Source of the DNA: CSSED10-109M sp964349455
Lineage (GTDB): Bacteria; Bacillota_I; Bacilli_A; RF39; UBA660
DNA: 15,684 nt
Direction: 5' to 3'
NCBI GenBank assembly: GCA_964349455.1
Contig: CAYGGG010000018.1
Location: forward strand, 1 to 15,684
Shown here: positions 13,479-15,684 of the stretch, one piece after another
How the letters are laid out: every line of letters starts with the position of its first letter
How positions within the stretch are numbered: position 1 is the stretch's first letter
The notes under the pieces: model-generated
Database searches by the model: none
Told to the model about the DNA's origin: nothing
Seen by the model: the letters and a program-made list of their open reading frames with translations, nothing else
Made by a program: the position numbers and the translations under genes

Positions 13479-14912
13479 ATGTTAGACATTAAAACGAAAA
13501 AAGCAATTGATGACGCAAGAAATATATTGGTCGGTAGAATACCAATGCCTAATACTCAAGTTGAACAAATAACAATTGCCATGTTATATAAATTTATGGA
13601 CGACATGGATCAAGAGGCTATTCAATTAGGCAGCAAGGCTACATTCTTTGGAGAAGACTTTGCTCAATATAGTTGGAGAACAATTATGAGTAAAACAATA
13701 GGAGCCCAAGAAAGGTTTAATAGATATATTGAAGCTTTAGAAAAATTTTATAGTAGACCAAAATTACCACAAACTTTTAAAGATATATTTAAAAATGCGA
13801 CCGTTCCATATAGAGACGCGGATGTTTTAACAATGTTTTTAAGAACGATTGACGAAGGACTACATTATGGCGATTCTGAGCAACTTGGAGATGCATATGA
13901 GTATCTACTTATGATATTAGGATCTCAAGGCGATTTAGGGCAATTTAGGACTCCTAGGCATATAATTGATATGATGGTTGAAATTGTAGATCCACAAAAA
14001 GGTGATTTGATATTAGACCCAGCTTGTGGAACTGCGGGGTTCTTAATATCAGCGTATAAACACATATTAAAAAACAATATGGATGAAAAACCAGGAGACA
14101 AAATGAATTTTGATGAAAGAGTTAAGGTTCTAAAAAGTATCACTGGTTATGATATAGAACCCTCGATGGTAAGAATTGCTGAGATGAATATGTTTTTACA
14201 CGGAGCAACAAATCCTGATATTCATGAATATGATACATTAACAATGGAAGATAAGTGGGAAGAAAAGTTTGATATAATTCTAGCTAATCCACCATTTATG
14301 ACTCCAAAAGGTGGAGTTAAACCACATAAGAGGTTTGGAATAAAAGCAAATAGAGCTGAAGTTTTATTTGTAGACTTTATTGCTAGTCATCTTAAATCAG
14401 AAGGTAGGGCAGCAATAATAGTTCCAGAAGGTGTTTTATTCCAGTCGGGATTAGCCTATAAAGAATTAAGAAAAAATTTAATTGAAAATTCTTTAATTGC
14501 GATAATAAGCATGCCTAGTGGAGTATTTAATCCATATGCTGGTGTGAAAACAAGTATATTATTTTTAGATAAGAAAACTTCAAAAGAAAGGAAAGACGTA
14601 TTATTTATAGATATGAAAAATGACGGTTACAGTCTCGGGACTCAAAGAAATCAAATAATGGGATCTGAAATACCTTCAATTATAAATGCGATTAAGCAAT
14701 ATAAAAATGGTGAAGAAAATAATTCAAAAATCGCTTTTTCTATTTTGAAAGAGGATCTATTAAAAGAAGATGCTAATTTATCTATAAATAAACATAAAAC
14801 ATTTGAATTTGAAAAAGAGGAATTCGAAGATCCAAAAGAAATTATAGAAAAATTAAAAAAAAGGAATCTTCAATATGCAATTATATTAAAGGATATTGAG
14901 GGTATATTATGA
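13479..14912 (+). CDS. hsdM: Type I DNA N6-adenine methyltransferase, M subunit (HsdM)
   Basis: A 477-aa subunit that methylates adenine in the type I target, working with HsdS. The helical N-terminal domain is followed by GQFRTPRHI (about 154-162), the conserved element before the catalytic domain. Motif I DPACGTAGF (180-188) binds S-adenosylmethionine and motif IV NPPF (270-273) is catalytic. The start ATG 13479 has AGAGGTGA (13466-13473) 5 nt upstream; an in-frame GTG at 13470 is within that RBS. The gene ends in TGA that overlaps the hsdS start as ATGA, so translation of S is coupled to M, consistent with an M2S complex. Length is ordinary and all key residues are present. Confidence 0.95.
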   Translation: MLDIKTKKAIDDARNILVGRIPMPNTQVEQITIAMLYKFMDDMDQEAIQLGSKATFFGEDFAQYSWRTIMSKTIGAQERFNRYIEALEKFYSRPKLPQTFKDIFKNATVPYRDADVLTMFLRTIDEGLHYGDSEQLGDAYEYLLMILGSQGDLGQFRTPRHIIDMMVEIVDPQKGDLILDPACGTAGFLISAYKHILKNNMDEKPGDKMNFDERVKVLKSITGYDIEPSMVRIAEMNMFLHGATNPDIHEYDTLTMEDKWEEKFDIILANPPFMTPKGGVKPHKRFGIKANRAEVLFVDFIASHLKSEGRAAIIVPEGVLFQSGLAYKELRKNLIENSLIAIISMPSGVFNPYAGVKTSILFLDKKTSKERKDVLFIDMKNDGYSLGTQRNQIMGSEIPSIINAIKQYKNGEENNSKIAFSILKEDLLKEDANLSINKHKTFEFEKEEFEDPKEIIEKLKKRNLQYAIILKDIEGIL

Positions 14913-15684
14913 AACTTAAAGACTTGATTATTAATAAAAAAGAAAAAGCAATTAAAGGATTTACTCCATACATAGAAATTGGGGATATAGACTTAATTAC
15001 TAAAAAATATCTTGTAAAGGATAAGCCTGCTGTAAATGGTGCAATTATTGTTAAAAAAGGAGATATTTTGATTTCAACTGTACGACCGTCAAGAGGGGCG
15101 ATAACTATTGTTCAAGATGATATCGCTGCTGCTACCGGAGCATTTACACAGTTAAGATCAGATCCAAAAAAATGCTTAAGTAAATATTTATTTTACTCAT
15201 TAAATAGAATAAAATTTTTTCAATACTTAGACGCTAAAGCTAATGGAGTAGCATATCCCACTTGTTCTACGAAGGATATTTTGAATTATGAAATAAATGT
15301 TCCACATTTAGAAGAACAAATTGTCATTATTAATAAACTCGATAAGCTTGCAGAAGCCATTGAAAGTAGAAAATTATCATTAATAAATTCAAACGAATTA
15401 ATCGATAGCATGTTTTTCTATATTTTTGGAAATCCTCAAAATAATGAAAAGGGGTTTAATACTAAAAAAGGCAAATATTTGTTTGAATTGACCAGCGGGA
15501 AATTTTTAAATCAAAATGATAGAAAAACAAGTGGGTATCCGGTTTATGGGGGAAACGGAATTAATTCTTATGCGGATCAATATTTAATTAATTTTAGGAC
15601 GATTATAATTGGGCGAGTGGGAGCTTATTGCGGAAATGTCAAAATTTCTCCTGAAAAGTCATGGATAACAGATAATGCTATATA
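14909..15684 (+). CDS. hsdS: Type I specificity subunit (HsdS), partial, 3' end beyond window
   Basis: 258 complete codons are visible and open to the window end. HsdS chooses the bipartite DNA target for both methylation and cleavage. The first target-recognition domain starts almost at the N-terminus (GFTPYIEIGDIDL about 17-29) and includes KKGDILISTVRPSRG (about 50-64) and GVAYPTCSTKDI (about 114-125). The conserved spacer helix follows, beginning PHLEEQIVIINKLDKL (about 132-147), the typical HsdS central region. A second domain begins near residue 170 with FELTSGKFLNQ (about 192-202) and YPVYGGNGI (about 211-219). The ATG overlaps the hsdM stop by 4 bp. Whether additional hsdS copies or a recombinase lie downstream cannot be seen. 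Confidence 0.92.
   Translation, partial: MKLKDLIINKKEKAIKGFTPYIEIGDIDLITKKYLVKDKPAVNGAIIVKKGDILISTVRPSRGAITIVQDDIAAATGAFTQLRSDPKKCLSKYLFYSLNRIKFFQYLDAKANGVAYPTCSTKDILNYEINVPHLEEQIVIINKLDKLAEAIESRKLSLINSNELIDSMFFYIFGNPQNNEKGFNTKKGKYLFELTSGKFLNQNDRKTSGYPVYGGNGINSYADQYLINFRTIIIGRVGAYCGNVKISPEKSWITDNAI

Noticed and set aside
1..15684. Mycoplasma-type genetic code (TGA as tryptophan)
   Set aside because: Tryptophans are TGG in all long frames, no frame needs TGA read-through, and the hsdM TGA forms a typical ATGA stop-start overlap with hsdS.
1..15684. CRISPR array or toxin-antitoxin repeat arrays
   Set aside because: No series of regularly spaced direct repeats was seen. The repeats present are isolated pairs.
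14909..15684. Phase-variable (invertible) hsdS
   Set aside because: Only part of one hsdS is visible and the nearby recombinase is a truncated remnant upstream of hsdR. No inverted repeat within hsdS has a partner in the window, so there is no evidence for inversion here.

Overview
The window is AT-rich bacterial DNA that reads cleanly with the standard code. Tryptophan is TGG throughout, hsdM ends in TGA inside an ATGA overlap with hsdS, and Shine-Dalgarno sites of the GGAGG type precede most genes. Two chromosomal-looking genes, a BaiN/HI0933-family flavoprotein and a YwbE (DUF2196) homologue, point to the Bacillota or a Mycoplasmatota relative that kept the standard code, such as an Acholeplasma-like lineage. 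Genus cannot be decided from this window.

Layout. 1-870: a terminator, then a gene with a helix-hairpin-helix DNA-glycosylase signature. 912-1066: a leader plus tRNA-Ala(TGC)-like repeat (copy A). 1352-2838: two proteins I do not recognise. 3067-4465: the flavoprotein and ywbE as an operon. 4821-5315: a HEPN-like small protein. 5352-8090: a complete Sau3AI-type (GATC) type II restriction-modification system, a C5 methyltransferase and a MutH-fold endonuclease transcribed divergently. 8095-8251: copy B of the leader plus tRNA-like repeat, clearly degenerate. 8557-9748: a tightly coupled DUF3800 gene and a small protein resembling BECR-fold RNases, closed by a strong terminator. 9890-10195: the C-terminal remnant of a tyrosine recombinase. 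10340-10663: a small unknown gene on the minus strand. 10918-15684: a type I restriction-modification operon hsdR-hsdM-hsdS, with hsdS cut by the window end.

Together this is a defence island built around a short stretch of ordinary genes. The most striking regulatory detail is in the 165-bp methyltransferase/endonuclease intergenic region. The predicted -35 box of the methyltransferase promoter (TTGATC, 17-bp spacer, TATAAT) contains a GATC, the expected target of the methyltransferase itself, and lies 6 bp from the -35 box of the endonuclease promoter. This suggests methylation-sensitive control without a separate controller protein. The paired tRNA-Ala-like repeats, the recombinase remnant and the DUF3800/BECR-like pair suggest past integration or recombination events.
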